64,000 bases of DNA from contig OZ246975.1 of NCBI GenBank assembly GCA_965232485.1, positions 2,418,001 through 2,482,000 on the forward strand. The letters run 5' to 3'. The DNA is from VXPQ01 sp965232485 (lineage in GTDB: Bacteria > Bacteroidota > Rhodothermia > Rhodothermales > VXPQ01). Of the stretch, positions 19,440 to 28,542 are shown piece by piece. The notes beneath the pieces were generated by a model. It was not told where the DNA came from and did not search any database. It was given only the letters and a program-made list of their open reading frames with translations. The position numbers and the translations under genes were made by a program. Each line of letters opens with the position of its first letter. Within the stretch, counting starts at the first letter, position 1.

Positions 19440-20390
19440 ATGACGGCCCGCCGCTACTTGTTTTTTGCTTTTCTGCCGCTTTTGCTCGTCCAGGCCGTTT
19501 CGGGACAGCAAATCTCGAAAGAAGAGCTGATTTTCCTGACGCCCGAATGGGAGGGCGAACGATTTCCCGACGGCCGCCCCCGCGTCCCCGACGACATCCT
19601 CGACCGGATGAAACGCGTTACCCTTGAGGAAGCCTGGGCCGTGCTGCGGGGAGCCAACTTTAACCAGCAGTACGAGGATGGCTGGATGACGATCAACCCG
19701 GATAGCGTGCTGGTGGGCCGAACTGTTACGGCGACGTTCATGCCGGGCAGGCCGGATATTCATCGCGCGATCGACGAAAAAGGGCATGCCGAAGACGGGC
19801 GCGTCGGGTCGCAGAATTCGTGGCCCATCGACCTGCTCGCGCCCGGCGACGTCTATGTCGTCGATCAGTTCGGCGCGCGCGAAGACGGGCCGACCATCGG
19901 CGACAACCTCGGCAATTCGATCTACGCCAAATCGGGCAACGGAATTGTCTACGACGGCGCCCTCCGGGACATCGACGGCCTTCGGGAGATCGGGTCATTC
20001 ACGTCGTTCTTTCGGAGTTACCACCCCTCCCACCATTTGAACAATCCCGACGGGAGGCTGAACGCGACCCTGGTCGGGATTAACCAACCGACGCGGATAG
20101 GCCGGGCCACAGCCATGCCCGGCGACGTCGTGCTGGGTCGGGACGGCGGCGTCATTTTTATCCCCCCTCACCTTGCGGAGCAGGTCGTTACCACGTCGGA
20201 AATCGTCCGATTGCGGGATATGTTTGGTCACCAGCGCCTGCGCGAGCAGGTCTATACGCCCGGTCAGATCGATACGCGATGGTCCCCGGAGATCGAACGC
20301 GACTTTTCGGGGTGGCTTGAGGAGCATATCGACGCCTTGCCGGTGGCCAAGGAGCAAATTCAGGAGTACCTTGATAACCGAACCTGGTGA
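19440..20390 (+). CDS. Exported RraA family protein
   Basis: A 316-residue protein with a signal peptide (MTARRYLFFAFLPLLLVQAVSGQ). The mature part is related to the RraA / 4-hydroxy-4-methyl-2-oxoglutarate aldolase fold: LAPGDVYVVDQFG, GDNLGNSIYAKSGNGIVYDGALRDIDGL and the C-terminal MPGDVVLGRDGGVIFIPPHLAEQV. The G-x-x-x-G...R-D core expected to bind Mg-enolpyruvate is present. Family members are aldolases or decarboxylases; here export and neighbours (enolase-superfamily dehydratase, transporter) suggest sugar-acid catabolism, by inference. A fragment of the inverted-repeat family begins right after its stop. Confidence 0.8.
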   Translation: MTARRYLFFAFLPLLLVQAVSGQQISKEELIFLTPEWEGERFPDGRPRVPDDILDRMKRVTLEEAWAVLRGANFNQQYEDGWMTINPDSVLVGRTVTATFMPGRPDIHRAIDEKGHAEDGRVGSQNSWPIDLLAPGDVYVVDQFGAREDGPTIGDNLGNSIYAKSGNGIVYDGALRDIDGLREIGSFTSFFRSYHPSHHLNNPDGRLNATLVGINQPTRIGRATAMPGDVVLGRDGGVIFIPPHLAEQVVTTSEIVRLRDMFGHQRLREQVYTPGQIDTRWSPEIERDFSGWLEEHIDALPVAKEQIQEYLDNRTW

Positions 20391-20393
20391 GCA

Positions 20394-20442
20394 CGCGCCT
20401 TTCAGCCTCTGAGCTTTGAGGACTTAACCAGAGTATCCTTAA
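20394..20442. repeat. Inverted-repeat element, copy C (right-end fragment)
   Basis: Matches the last 49 nt of the element, ending in GAGTATCCTTAA. It contains CAGCCTCTGAGCTTTGAGGACTT, as in the right end of copy B. It begins 3 nt after the stop of the RraA-like gene and ends 12 nt before the next start; the left part of the element is absent. Confidence 0.75.
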
Positions 20443-20454
20443 TCAGCGTATTCC

Positions 20455-21738
20455 ATGAAAAAGAGACACACCCGACGTTCCTTTCTGGCCGGAAGTGCGC
20501 TTGCGGGCGCATGGGCCGCCGCGCCGTTCGCCGGATTCGGACGCGGCCTGGAATCCGCCGTCGAGAAGGCCAACCTGGCTTCGTCTCCGTCGGAACTGAA
20601 GATTACGGATATCAAATGCGGATACATACGAAACGCCCACGGCCTTTTTGTGAAAATCTACACCAACCAGGATATCTGGGGCTGCGGAGAGGGGGTGGAC
20701 GCCGTGCCCGGCACATACCACCTGGTAAAAACGTTTGGCCAGCGGCTTGAGGGAAAGAATCCCTTAAACGTGCATCGCCTGTTCGAGGACATCCGCCGGA
20801 GAGGCTTTTTTGAAGGAGCCCAGTCCGGCATGTACGTGGCTGTGCTGTCGGCGGTCGAAACTGCCTTGTGGGATCTTGCCGGCAAGGCGCTGGGGCTGCC
20901 GGTGTATCAACTTCTCGGGGGCAAGTTTCGCGACCGGATCCGGGTCTACATGGATACGGCGCTGTATCAGTTCCGGCTGCCGACGCCGGAGCAGTTCGCC
21001 GAAGCCGCCCGCGAAGCCGTCCGCATGGGATTTACGGCGATCAAGTTCGATCTGGATCAGGCGAACGACCCGAACAAGTACGATGCGTACAACTGGACGG
21101 CAAGCCCCGCCGAGCTCCAACGCATGGTGGATCAGATTTCGGCGGCCCGCGACGCCGTGGGGCCGAACATCGACATTTGCGCGGATATGCATGGCCGCTA
21201 CGACGCGCCCACGGCCCAGCAAGTCGCCAAACTCATGGAGCCGCTGGGCCTGATGTGGCTCGAAGAACCGATCCCTGCGGAAAACGCGGAGGCGTACAAA
21301 CTCATCACGGAATCCACGAGCACGCCCATCTGCGCCGGGGAAAACCTGTACCTGGCGCACGGTTTCCGGCGGCTGCTCGAACTCGGCGCCGTAGATATTA
21401 TCATGCCGGACCTGCAAAAGGCGGGCGGTCTCGGAGAAGGCCAACGCATCGCCAATTTGTCGAACCTGTACTATGTCCCGTTCGCGCCGCACATGGTGGC
21501 CTCGTATCTGGGCGCCATGGCGTCTGCGCACGTGTGCGCGTCCGTGCCCAATTTCATGGTGCTGGAATGGCAAACCTATTTTCATTCCAACCCGATGTTT
21601 ACCGAGATCGTATCGTTCGACGGGCCGATGGTGGAAGACGGGTTCATTCCGCTTTCGGAAAAACCAGGGATCGGCGTAGAGATCAATGAGGAAGGGATGC
21701 GCCGTTACGCGACGGAAGGCATGCCGTTTTTCGAATAA
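20455..21738 (+). CDS. Tat-exported mandelate racemase/enolase-superfamily enzyme
   Basis: A 427-residue protein beginning with a twin-arginine-type signal (RRSFLAGSALAGAWAAAP). The capping domain and TIM barrel of the mandelate racemase/muconate lactonising group follow. Visible are FTAIKFDLD (catalytic lysine strand), the metal ligands in DICADMHGR, WLEEPIPAE and CAGENLY, and the catalytic-side histidine in FAPHMVASYLG. Most relatives are sugar-acid dehydratases; substrate unknown. It shares strand and spacing with the RraA-like gene upstream and the BASS transporter downstream (17 nt), suggesting an uptake and degradation unit for a sugar acid. Confidence 0.85.
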   Translation: MKKRHTRRSFLAGSALAGAWAAAPFAGFGRGLESAVEKANLASSPSELKITDIKCGYIRNAHGLFVKIYTNQDIWGCGEGVDAVPGTYHLVKTFGQRLEGKNPLNVHRLFEDIRRRGFFEGAQSGMYVAVLSAVETALWDLAGKALGLPVYQLLGGKFRDRIRVYMDTALYQFRLPTPEQFAEAAREAVRMGFTAIKFDLDQANDPNKYDAYNWTASPAELQRMVDQISAARDAVGPNIDICADMHGRYDAPTAQQVAKLMEPLGLMWLEEPIPAENAEAYKLITESTSTPICAGENLYLAHGFRRLLELGAVDIIMPDLQKAGGLGEGQRIANLSNLYYVPFAPHMVASYLGAMASAHVCASVPNFMVLEWQTYFHSNPMFTEIVSFDGPMVEDGFIPLSEKPGIGVEINEEGMRRYATEGMPFFE

Positions 21739-21755
21739 CCTGATCCGCCGCCATC

Positions 21756-22871
21756 GTGCGTCCTTTGTACAGATATTTCCTTATCCTCGCCGCGCTTTGC
21801 GCGCTCGCCGCCGTCGTACTCCTGATTCTTGGCGGCCTTGCGGCCACCGGGCCTGCGGCGGTCGGTTTTCTGGCGAGTCTGGCTATTGGCGGGCTCGGCG
21901 CGCCCCGGCTCCGTCAGCTTGCCTTTACGATCTGGATCTTCGCCTCGGTCGCGGCGGCGCTTTATTATCCGCAGTATTTCCTGCGCGCGGGCGATTTCGA
22001 ATTCACGCGGCTGATCGTTCCGCTGATCCAGGTCATTATGTTCGGCATGGGCGCGGCCATGAGCCTGAAGGACTTTGCAGGCGTGGCGAAGACGCCCAAG
22101 GGGGTGTTCGTCGGGCTTGCCTGCCAGTTTACGATCATGCCGCTGGTGGGATTGACGCTGGCCCGGATATTCGATTTTCCCGCCGAAATCGCTGCGGGGA
22201 TCGTGCTGATCGGTTCCGTGTCCGGCGGCGTGGCCTCGAACGTGATGGCGTACATCGCCAAGGCGAACCTGGCGTTGTCGATCACCATGACGGCCATCGC
22301 CACGCTTGCGGCGCCGCTCATGACGCCCTTGCTGATGCGCTTGCTCGCGAACCAGTTCGTGCCTGTCGATTTCGCGTCCATGATGATCAGCGTGGCGAAA
22401 ATCGTGCTGCTCCCCATCGTGCTGGGGCTTATTTTCAACAAGGTCATGCATGGCCGGGCGCAATGGCTGGACCGCGCCATGCCGCTGGTCTCGATGGCCG
22501 GCATCGCAGTGGTGCTGACCATCATCGTGGCCTCGGGTCGGGACGCATTGCTTGATATCGGTCTGCTGCTTTTCCTCGCCGCCATCATGCATAACGCGAC
22601 AGGTTACGCGCTGGGCTACTGGGGATGCCGCCTGATCGGGCTCGACGAACAATCGTGCCGCACCATCTCGCTGGAGGTAGGGATGCAAAACGGCGGTTTG
22701 GCGACGGGCCTTGCCGTGGAGATGGGGAAAGTCGCTACGGTCGGCCTGGCCCCGGCTATTTTCGGTCCCTGGATGAACATCTCCGGCTCAGCATTGGCGA
22801 ACTGGTGGCGCCGCGCGGACGTTTCGAGCGACAAGGCCGAAGCGGGCGATTCGGAAACGCCCGCCGGATAA
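21756..22871 (+). CDS. Bile acid:sodium symporter (BASS) family transporter
   Basis: A 371-residue inner-membrane protein with about ten hydrophobic helices. Characteristic segments are MFGMGAAMSLKDF, the broken-helix region IGSVSGGVASNVMAYIAKANLALSITMT (sodium site) and the C-terminal SLEVGMQNGGLATGLA. BASS transporters import organic anions with Na+; given the flanking dehydratase-like enzymes the substrate may be a sugar acid or keto acid (inference). GTG start. The arginine/aspartate-rich last 30 residues are probably cytoplasmic. Confidence 0.88.
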   Translation: MRPLYRYFLILAALCALAAVVLLILGGLAATGPAAVGFLASLAIGGLGAPRLRQLAFTIWIFASVAAALYYPQYFLRAGDFEFTRLIVPLIQVIMFGMGAAMSLKDFAGVAKTPKGVFVGLACQFTIMPLVGLTLARIFDFPAEIAAGIVLIGSVSGGVASNVMAYIAKANLALSITMTAIATLAAPLMTPLLMRLLANQFVPVDFASMMISVAKIVLLPIVLGLIFNKVMHGRAQWLDRAMPLVSMAGIAVVLTIIVASGRDALLDIGLLLFLAAIMHNATGYALGYWGCRLIGLDEQSCRTISLEVGMQNGGLATGLAVEMGKVATVGLAPAIFGPWMNISGSALANWWRRADVSSDKAEAGDSETPAG

Positions 22872-22895
22872 TGCGTAAAACGCGACTCGACGTGC

Positions 22896-25007
22896 ATGGC
22901 CATGGTCCGAAATCGCAGCACAACCAACCCTGTGGATATGCGTCCCGACATAAATTCCATCAACATCCCTCCGGAGACAGCGTATTCGGCCCGTCCGTTT
23001 GCCGCCGCCGGGAAAGGGAAACGCTCCGCCGCCGTTTTCTCTGTCAGGTTGCTTTGGGCCCTAATGTTTCTGGCGTTTGCGCCTTTTGTCCAGGCCCAAT
23101 CCAAAGCAGTCGCCATGTTCTCCGTCCATGCAGGCAAATATGAGCGGCTAAACGCGCCGGTTGCAGCAAGCTTGCAAGGCGTTCCGCTCCATTTGCGCGA
23201 CGGCGCGTTGCAACTCTTCGAGATTACCGGGGGAGCAGACCGCCCCGTCGCGTCGCAACTGGATCCGGGCGCGTCCAGCCGCATGACGTGGCTGCTCGAC
23301 GGGAAAACCCCGCCGGGCGCCGTCCGGAATTTTGAACTGAGGGTGGTTGAAGCCGCTTCCGCGTCCGATGGAGCCGGGCAGGTAGCCGTGGACGACGACG
23401 GAGACAACCTGCTGATTCGCATCGGCGACAGACCGGTTCTTGCCTATCGCCATACGATGCAGGGCGTCCCGGAAGGCGTGGACGAACTTTACGAGCGCAG
23501 CGGTTTTATTCATCCGATCTGGTCGCCGGAAGGCGAGATGCTTTCTCGCATTCAGCCTCCCGATCATTATCACCACTACGGCCTCTGGAATCCCTGGACG
23601 CGCGCCGAATTCGAGGGCCGCAGCATCGATTTCTGGAACCTCGGGGACGGGCAGGGCACGGTTCGGGCGAAGCATGTGATGGCGCGCGCGGCGGGCCCGC
23701 TGTTCGGCGGCTTCAAGGCGTCGCTGGACCATATTGACTTCACGAGCGGCGACGAGAAGGCGGCGCTCAACGAACAATGGGAGGTCAAGGTCTGGAATGC
23801 AGATCCGGATCGAAAAGTCTGGTTGATCGATTTCGTCTCTACGCTGAACGCGGCTACGGAAGCGCCGGTGACCATCAAAGCGTATCGGTATCAAGGCTTT
23901 AGCCTCCGCGCTACGGAGCAATGGAACGACGAGACGGCTACGCTGCTCACCTCCGAAGGCTTCGACAAGAGCAATGGCAATGCGACCCGCGCGCGATGGA
24001 TCAATGTGCACGGCGTTTCCGGGGCGGCGGCCGGCGCTTCGGGTATTTTGTTTATGACCCACCCCGGCAATCATAATTTCCCGGAGCATTTGCGGATATG
24101 GCCTGTCGGACAGAACGAGGGCGTCGAAAACGTCTATGTCAATTTCAACCCGGCCCAGCAAAGCGACTGGGAACTCAGGCCCGGCAATGCGTACGCCTTG
24201 CAATACCGGATGCTGGTCTACGATGGAGCCATCGACGCGGCGCAGGCCGAGCGATATTGGCGGGATTTCGCCAATCCGCCTCGCGTCGAGGTGCATCCGA
24301 CAGGGGCGCTCGAAGGGGCCAACGTACTGGTCTATACGAAGAACGGCGAGGGATACGTGCATGAAAATATTCCCTTTAGCGTGGCGGCTCTCCGGAAGTT
24401 GGGCGCCGAATACGGTTTCGACGTGACCGCGTCGGAGGATCCCGCGCTGTTTACGGAAGAAAACCTGAAGCGGTACGACGCGCTCGTCTTTTCCAACACC
24501 AACAACGAAGCCTTCGATACCGACGCGCAGCGGCGGGCGCTCGAATCGTATGTCCGGAACGGGGGCGGCTTCGTGGGCATTCACTCGGCCAGCGGATCGG
24601 AAAGGGACTGGCCCTGGTTTTCCAAACTTCTTGGCGGGAATTTCGAACGCCACGCGCCTTTGCAAGACTTTACGGTCGAGGTGGTGGACCGAACCCATCC
24701 TTCGACCGCCTTCCTGCCCGACGTCTGGGAGATCGAGGACGACGAATGTTATTATCTGAAAGAGATCAATCCCCGCATCCGGACGCTGCTGGCGGCTGAT
24801 CTGGCTACGGTGGCGGATGAAGAAAAAGAACAATTTCCGGGCGCGCTGTTTGGCGACCGTTTTCCGCTGGCCTGGCGTCAGGAGTTCGACGGAGGCCGCC
24901 AATGGTATACGGCCCTCGGCCACAGGCCAGAGCATTATGAGGATCCCGTGTTTATGCGGCACATTTTAGGCGGAATTCAATGGGCGGCAGGCGGAATTTC
25001 CCCCTGA
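22896..25007 (+). CDS. DUF6807 (PmoA-like) and ThuA fusion, exported
   Basis: A 703-residue protein. After a long N-terminal leader comes a signal segment near residues 45-68 (FSVRLLWALMFLAFAPFVQAQ). An N-terminal DUF6807/PmoA-like module (about 70-430) contains GFIHPIWSPEGEMLSRIQPPDHYHHYGLWNPW, and a C-terminal ThuA domain (about 465-700) contains NGGGFVGIHSASGSERDWPWFSKLLGG and MRHILGGIQWA. Fusion of these two modules suggests a carbohydrate-related hydrolase or oxidoreductase partner, but no reaction is established. Translation may start at the later ATG at 22938. It lies 24 nt after the transporter and is followed closely by an oxidoreductase. Confidence 0.82.
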   Translation: MAMVRNRSTTNPVDMRPDINSINIPPETAYSARPFAAAGKGKRSAAVFSVRLLWALMFLAFAPFVQAQSKAVAMFSVHAGKYERLNAPVAASLQGVPLHLRDGALQLFEITGGADRPVASQLDPGASSRMTWLLDGKTPPGAVRNFELRVVEAASASDGAGQVAVDDDGDNLLIRIGDRPVLAYRHTMQGVPEGVDELYERSGFIHPIWSPEGEMLSRIQPPDHYHHYGLWNPWTRAEFEGRSIDFWNLGDGQGTVRAKHVMARAAGPLFGGFKASLDHIDFTSGDEKAALNEQWEVKVWNADPDRKVWLIDFVSTLNAATEAPVTIKAYRYQGFSLRATEQWNDETATLLTSEGFDKSNGNATRARWINVHGVSGAAAGASGILFMTHPGNHNFPEHLRIWPVGQNEGVENVYVNFNPAQQSDWELRPGNAYALQYRMLVYDGAIDAAQAERYWRDFANPPRVEVHPTGALEGANVLVYTKNGEGYVHENIPFSVAALRKLGAEYGFDVTASEDPALFTEENLKRYDALVFSNTNNEAFDTDAQRRALESYVRNGGGFVGIHSASGSERDWPWFSKLLGGNFERHAPLQDFTVEVVDRTHPSTAFLPDVWEIEDDECYYLKEINPRIRTLLAADLATVADEEKEQFPGALFGDRFPLAWRQEFDGGRQWYTALGHRPEHYEDPVFMRHILGGIQWAAGGISP

Positions 25008-25039
25008 GCGTTCCTCTTTGCTTCCAAACCCCAGACGCA

Positions 25040-26515
25040 ATGGACCACGACAGACGCTACGATAAAGGCCGGGAAATTTCACGGCGAGATTATCTGAAAC
25101 GATCGGCGCTGGGCGCCGCAGGACTGGTTGTTGCGCCCGCAAGAGCTCCCGTGTTCGGGCGCATGCGCGGGGAGCGCAGGAGATCGCCGAACGATGTCGT
25201 CAACATTGCCCAGATCGGATGCGGCCGGATCGCCCGGGGCCACGACCTCCCGGAAGTGCTCAAGCACGACGATGCGCGCGTCGTGGCGGTGTGCGATCTC
25301 GACGCGAAACGCATGGAGGAAGGCAAGCAGTACGTCGAGCAGTGGTACGCCATGCATCGGGGCAGTCTGTCGTACGTGAACGTGCGGACGTATCAGGATT
25401 ATCGCGCGTTGCTCGCCCAACCGGACATTGACGCCGTGGTAATCAGCACGCCGGACCATCAGCATTTCCTGCCCACCCTCGAAGCGGCGATAGCCGGCAA
25501 GGACGTCTATTTGCAAAAACCTTTTTCCCTGACGATCGAAGAAGGCCAAATCATGCGGGACAATCTGCAGCGGCTCGGCACGGTGTTTCAGGTAGGAAGT
25601 CAACAGCGTTCGCTAAACCCCTGGCCTCATTTCAGGTGGGCTTGCGAGCTGGTGCGCAATGGCCGGATCGGGGCGCTGCATACCGTGCGCGTAGGGCTTC
25701 CCGGCGACCCTCCGGGAGGCGATCCCGCGCCGACGCCGGTTCCCGACTTTTTAGATTACGACAAGTGGTTGGGCACGACGCCGGAGGTCCCCTATACCCT
25801 GGACCGCGTGCATCCGCTGGACAGAACTTCCGCCGCCGGGTACGTGTTGCCGGAGGGATATTCCCGTCCGGGCTGGTTGCGGTGCGAGCAGTTCTCCGCC
25901 GGGATGATTACCGGCTGGGGCGCGCACCATGTCGATACGGCCCATTGGGGAATGGGCGCCGAGTTAACCGGACCGATAGAGATACGGGGCCAGGCCGAGT
26001 TTGCGACCGGAGGGCTATGGGACGTGCATGGCGATTTCAACGTGGAAGCCAAATACGCCAACGGCGTAACCATGTTGATCTCCGGCGAATTTCCCAATGG
26101 CGTCCGCTTCGAGGGGGACGAAGGCTGGATTTTCGTGACCCGGAGCGGGTCGGTAACCAGCAGCGATCCGGTTTCGGGCGAGTGGCTGCCTCCGCTTATA
26201 GCCAGCGACCCGGCGATCCTGAATTCCCGAACAGGCCCCGACGAAGTTCACCTGTACGCCAGCGAGGAACAACATGCGAACTGGATACAGTGCATCAGAA
26301 GCCGGGAGGCCACGGCGGCGCCGGTGGACGTGGCGCACCGGTCCACCAGCGCCTGCCTCATCGCCCACATCGCAATGAAACTTCCCCGGACCCTCTACTG
26401 GGACCCGGAAAACGAACGCTTCAAGGACGACGACGAGGCCAACGCCATGCTGTCCAGGCCCCGACGGCGTCCCTATACCCTTGAGGCGGTCGAGGGATTG
26501 CCTGCGGATCAATGA
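25040..26515 (+). CDS. Gfo/Idh/MocA family oxidoreductase, probably Tat-exported
   Basis: A 491-residue protein with an N-terminal SRRDYLKRSALGAAGLVVAPA segment typical of Tat signals. An NAD(P)-binding Rossmann domain follows: VNIAQIGCGRIARGH, VVAVCDLD, DAVVISTPDHQH and the catalytic-lysine motif DVYLQKPFSLTIEEG. The C-terminal alpha/beta domain has WGAHHVDTAHWGMG. Relatives act on sugars, inositols or glycosides. The ATG at 25040 places the Tat motif near the N-terminus; the frame is open 60 nt further upstream but overlaps the preceding gene's end. Confidence 0.88.
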   Translation: MDHDRRYDKGREISRRDYLKRSALGAAGLVVAPARAPVFGRMRGERRRSPNDVVNIAQIGCGRIARGHDLPEVLKHDDARVVAVCDLDAKRMEEGKQYVEQWYAMHRGSLSYVNVRTYQDYRALLAQPDIDAVVISTPDHQHFLPTLEAAIAGKDVYLQKPFSLTIEEGQIMRDNLQRLGTVFQVGSQQRSLNPWPHFRWACELVRNGRIGALHTVRVGLPGDPPGGDPAPTPVPDFLDYDKWLGTTPEVPYTLDRVHPLDRTSAAGYVLPEGYSRPGWLRCEQFSAGMITGWGAHHVDTAHWGMGAELTGPIEIRGQAEFATGGLWDVHGDFNVEAKYANGVTMLISGEFPNGVRFEGDEGWIFVTRSGSVTSSDPVSGEWLPPLIASDPAILNSRTGPDEVHLYASEEQHANWIQCIRSREATAAPVDVAHRSTSACLIAHIAMKLPRTLYWDPENERFKDDDEANAMLSRPRRRPYTLEAVEGLPADQ

Positions 26516-26599
26516 AGAACGCCCGATCATGGCCTTGACGTTTGCGGCGCGCCCGAACTGTCCGAACCATTTTTCGCGTATCCTGACCCGATTAAGACC

Positions 26600-28057
26600 A
26601 TGATTTCCCGATCCTCCAGGCTATTTTACGCTATAAGGTCACTTTTTCTGGCCTGCATGATCGCCGCGAGCGGCGTCGCTTACGGACAATCCGGTTCCGA
26701 CAATGCGTTTACCGTATCCCGCCTTTTCTCGGACGGCGCGGTCCTGCAACGAAACGCGGTGGTCCCCGTGTGGGGAACGGCGCCTTCCGGAACGTCCGTC
26801 GCCATTTCGTTCGACGGCGCGCTTCAGGAAGCAGAAGCAGGGCCGGACGGAACCTGGCGGGGCGCACTGGAGCCCCGGGCGGCAGGCGGCCCTCATACGC
26901 TGACGATATCCGCCGGAGACCAGACGCTGGACATACAGGATGTCTGGTTCGGCGACGTGTGGATTGCCTCGGGGCAGTCCAACATGGAATGGACCGTCGC
27001 CAATTCCGCAAATGCCGCCAACGAGATCCGCTCCGCCGACGACCCGCGCATCCGGCATTTCAAGACGCCCCGTTCGTGGGCCTACGAACCGGAGTCGACG
27101 CTGGCGGGCGGAGCATGGCGCCAGGCCGATTCAAGTCACGTGGGACAATTCAGCGCTGTGGGCTACTACTTTGCGCGCGCGCTGCGCACTGCGGTAGACG
27201 TTCCTGTGGGTATTCTCAACACTTCCTGGGGAGGTAGTCGCATTGAGGCGTGGCTGGAGCCGGACGCCCTGACGATGGCCCCCGAAGAAATCGCCCGGCG
27301 GCTCGACGAACACAAAGAGCGCGGCGAGGAAAGGACCAACCACCAGCCCACGTTGCTGTACAACAAAATGATTCACCCGCTGCTGCCCTTCCCGGTTACG
27401 GGATTCCTTTGGTATCAGGGCGAATCCAACGCGGGCAACGCGGAGGACGCCGAACGGTACGCCGTGCAGTTCCAGTCCCTTATATCCAGTTGGCGCAGCG
27501 CCTGGGGCAACGATACGGCGCCTTTCCTGTTCGTTTCTCTCGCCGGTTTTCGCGCCGCTCCGCTGGAGCCCGGGGACAGTAACTGGGCGCTCCTTCGCGA
27601 GTCGCAGTCGGCTGCCCTGGCGTTGCCCAATGTCGGCCAGGCCATAACGATCGACATCGGGGAAGCGGACGACATTCACCCGCGCAACAAGCAGGACGTC
27701 GGTCTTCGTCTCGCCCTGGCCGCCCGGCGTCTTTCGTACGGAGAGGACCTGGCGTATTCCGGGCCGCTCTATCGCGATCATGTCGTGGAGGGCGACCGCG
27801 CGATCCTGTCCTTCGATCACGCGGAATCGGGCCTTGTCGCCCGCGGATCGTCGCAACCCGGGGGATTCTCCATAGCGGGGACCGACGGACAATTCGTATG
27901 GGCCGACGCCCGTATCGTTGACGACACGGTGGTTGTATCAAGCGACTCGGTTGCGAACCCTGTGGCCGTGCGGTATGCCTGGGCCGACAATCCCGACCGC
28001 GCCAATCTTTACAACGAGGAGGGGCTACCCGCCGCTCCTTTCCGCACGGATCGTTAG
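26600..28057 (+). CDS. Sialate O-acetylesterase-type SGNH hydrolase
   Basis: A 485-residue exported esterase with a signal peptide ending GVAYGQ (about residue 30). The SGNH fold is shown by the nucleophile block ASGQSNMEW, the middle LWYQGESNAGNAEDAERY and the catalytic Asp-His block DDIHPRNKQDVG. Flanking beta-sandwich segments are typical of the SiaE/acetylxylan-esterase group. It probably removes O-acetyl groups from sialic acid or hemicellulose sugars; the nearby GH5 and GH10 genes favour plant-polysaccharide deacetylation (inference). The operator array begins 12 nt after its stop. Confidence 0.88.
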   Translation: MISRSSRLFYAIRSLFLACMIAASGVAYGQSGSDNAFTVSRLFSDGAVLQRNAVVPVWGTAPSGTSVAISFDGALQEAEAGPDGTWRGALEPRAAGGPHTLTISAGDQTLDIQDVWFGDVWIASGQSNMEWTVANSANAANEIRSADDPRIRHFKTPRSWAYEPESTLAGGAWRQADSSHVGQFSAVGYYFARALRTAVDVPVGILNTSWGGSRIEAWLEPDALTMAPEEIARRLDEHKERGEERTNHQPTLLYNKMIHPLLPFPVTGFLWYQGESNAGNAEDAERYAVQFQSLISSWRSAWGNDTAPFLFVSLAGFRAAPLEPGDSNWALLRESQSAALALPNVGQAITIDIGEADDIHPRNKQDVGLRLALAARRLSYGEDLAYSGPLYRDHVVEGDRAILSFDHAESGLVARGSSQPGGFSIAGTDGQFVWADARIVDDTVVVSSDSVANPVAVRYAWADNPDRANLYNEEGLPAAPFRTDR

Positions 28058-28068
28058 TTTCGCCCGCC

Positions 28069-28221
28069 TATGCAAAAAATGCATAGACATCATCTTTAAT
28101 TATGCAAAAAATGCATAGACACCGCTCTTATTATGCAAAAAACGCATAGGTCCCGCCTTCGTTACGCCGCATTATGCGATAATTGCATAGAAGTGGGCCT
28201 TTCTATGCAAAAAACGCATAA
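28069..28221. promoter_or_regulatory. Array of five phased TATGCAAAAAATGCATA dyads
   Basis: Five 18-bp copies start at 28069, 28101, 28132, 28173 and 28204. Copies 1 and 2 are TATGCAAAAAATGCATAG; copies 3 and 5 have ACGCAT in the right half; copy 4 is TATGCGATAATTGCATAG. Each is an inverted repeat of TATGC/GCATA. Start-to-start distances of 32, 31, 41 and 31 bp are close to 3, 3, 4 and 3 helical turns, placing all copies on one face of the DNA. The spacers are unrelated in sequence. The array lies between the esterase and the secreted CBM9-like gene. Best reading: binding sites for one dimeric regulator. Confidence 0.7.
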
Positions 28222-28307
28222 GGCATGTCTCGGCGCAGTAAAACGCTGCCGGACCGGACAACCCGTTGACGCGGCGAAACCGCTCGGGATATAATTTATT
28301 TTTCACA

Positions 28308-28315
28308 TAACTTTG
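28308..28315 (+). promoter_or_regulatory. Candidate -7 box TAACTTTG upstream of the secreted-protein operon
   Basis: TAACTTTG matches the Bacteroidota -7 consensus TAnnTTTG exactly, inside an AT-rich stretch about 90 bp after the last dyad. A good -33 TTTG is not evident, and the implied leader of more than 200 nt is long, so this is tentative. Confidence 0.25.
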
Positions 28316-28518
28316 CAATTTAGCCTCGTTTGCCTTACCGTACTGTTTCCGCAGATGCGGTTTTGAAGCAACATTAAGGTCCGCGCCAGCGCCTATGCGC
28401 TTCGTTCCGGCGATCAAAGCCGGACGATAGCTGGACCGTTCCGTATCTGCATCTGCGCGAGTCGGAGGCGGAATGCATGCGTTGTTCGCGTCGGACATTT
28501 GTTCCTGGCGCATTTACG

Positions 28519-28537
28519 TTAAGGATATTCTGAATTT
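28519..28537. repeat. Inverted-repeat element, possible terminus only (copy H)
   Basis: TTAAGGATATTCTGAATTT resembles the left terminus TTAAGGATACTCTGATTAA, with differences at the end, and ends 5 nt before the ATG of the following gene. No other part of the element is present, so it may be a solo terminus or chance similarity. Confidence 0.35.
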
Positions 28538-28542
28538 GAGGT

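Noticed and set aside
26553..26580. Remnant of the IS3 right end (GAACTGTCCGAACCATTT resembles the end near 58869)
   Set aside because: The match is short, needs a 9-bp deletion, and similarity continues past the expected IS boundary. It could be chance.
28069..28221. CRISPR array
   Set aside because: The 18-bp units are palindromic operators with 13-23-bp spacers of irregular length and no cas genes nearby.
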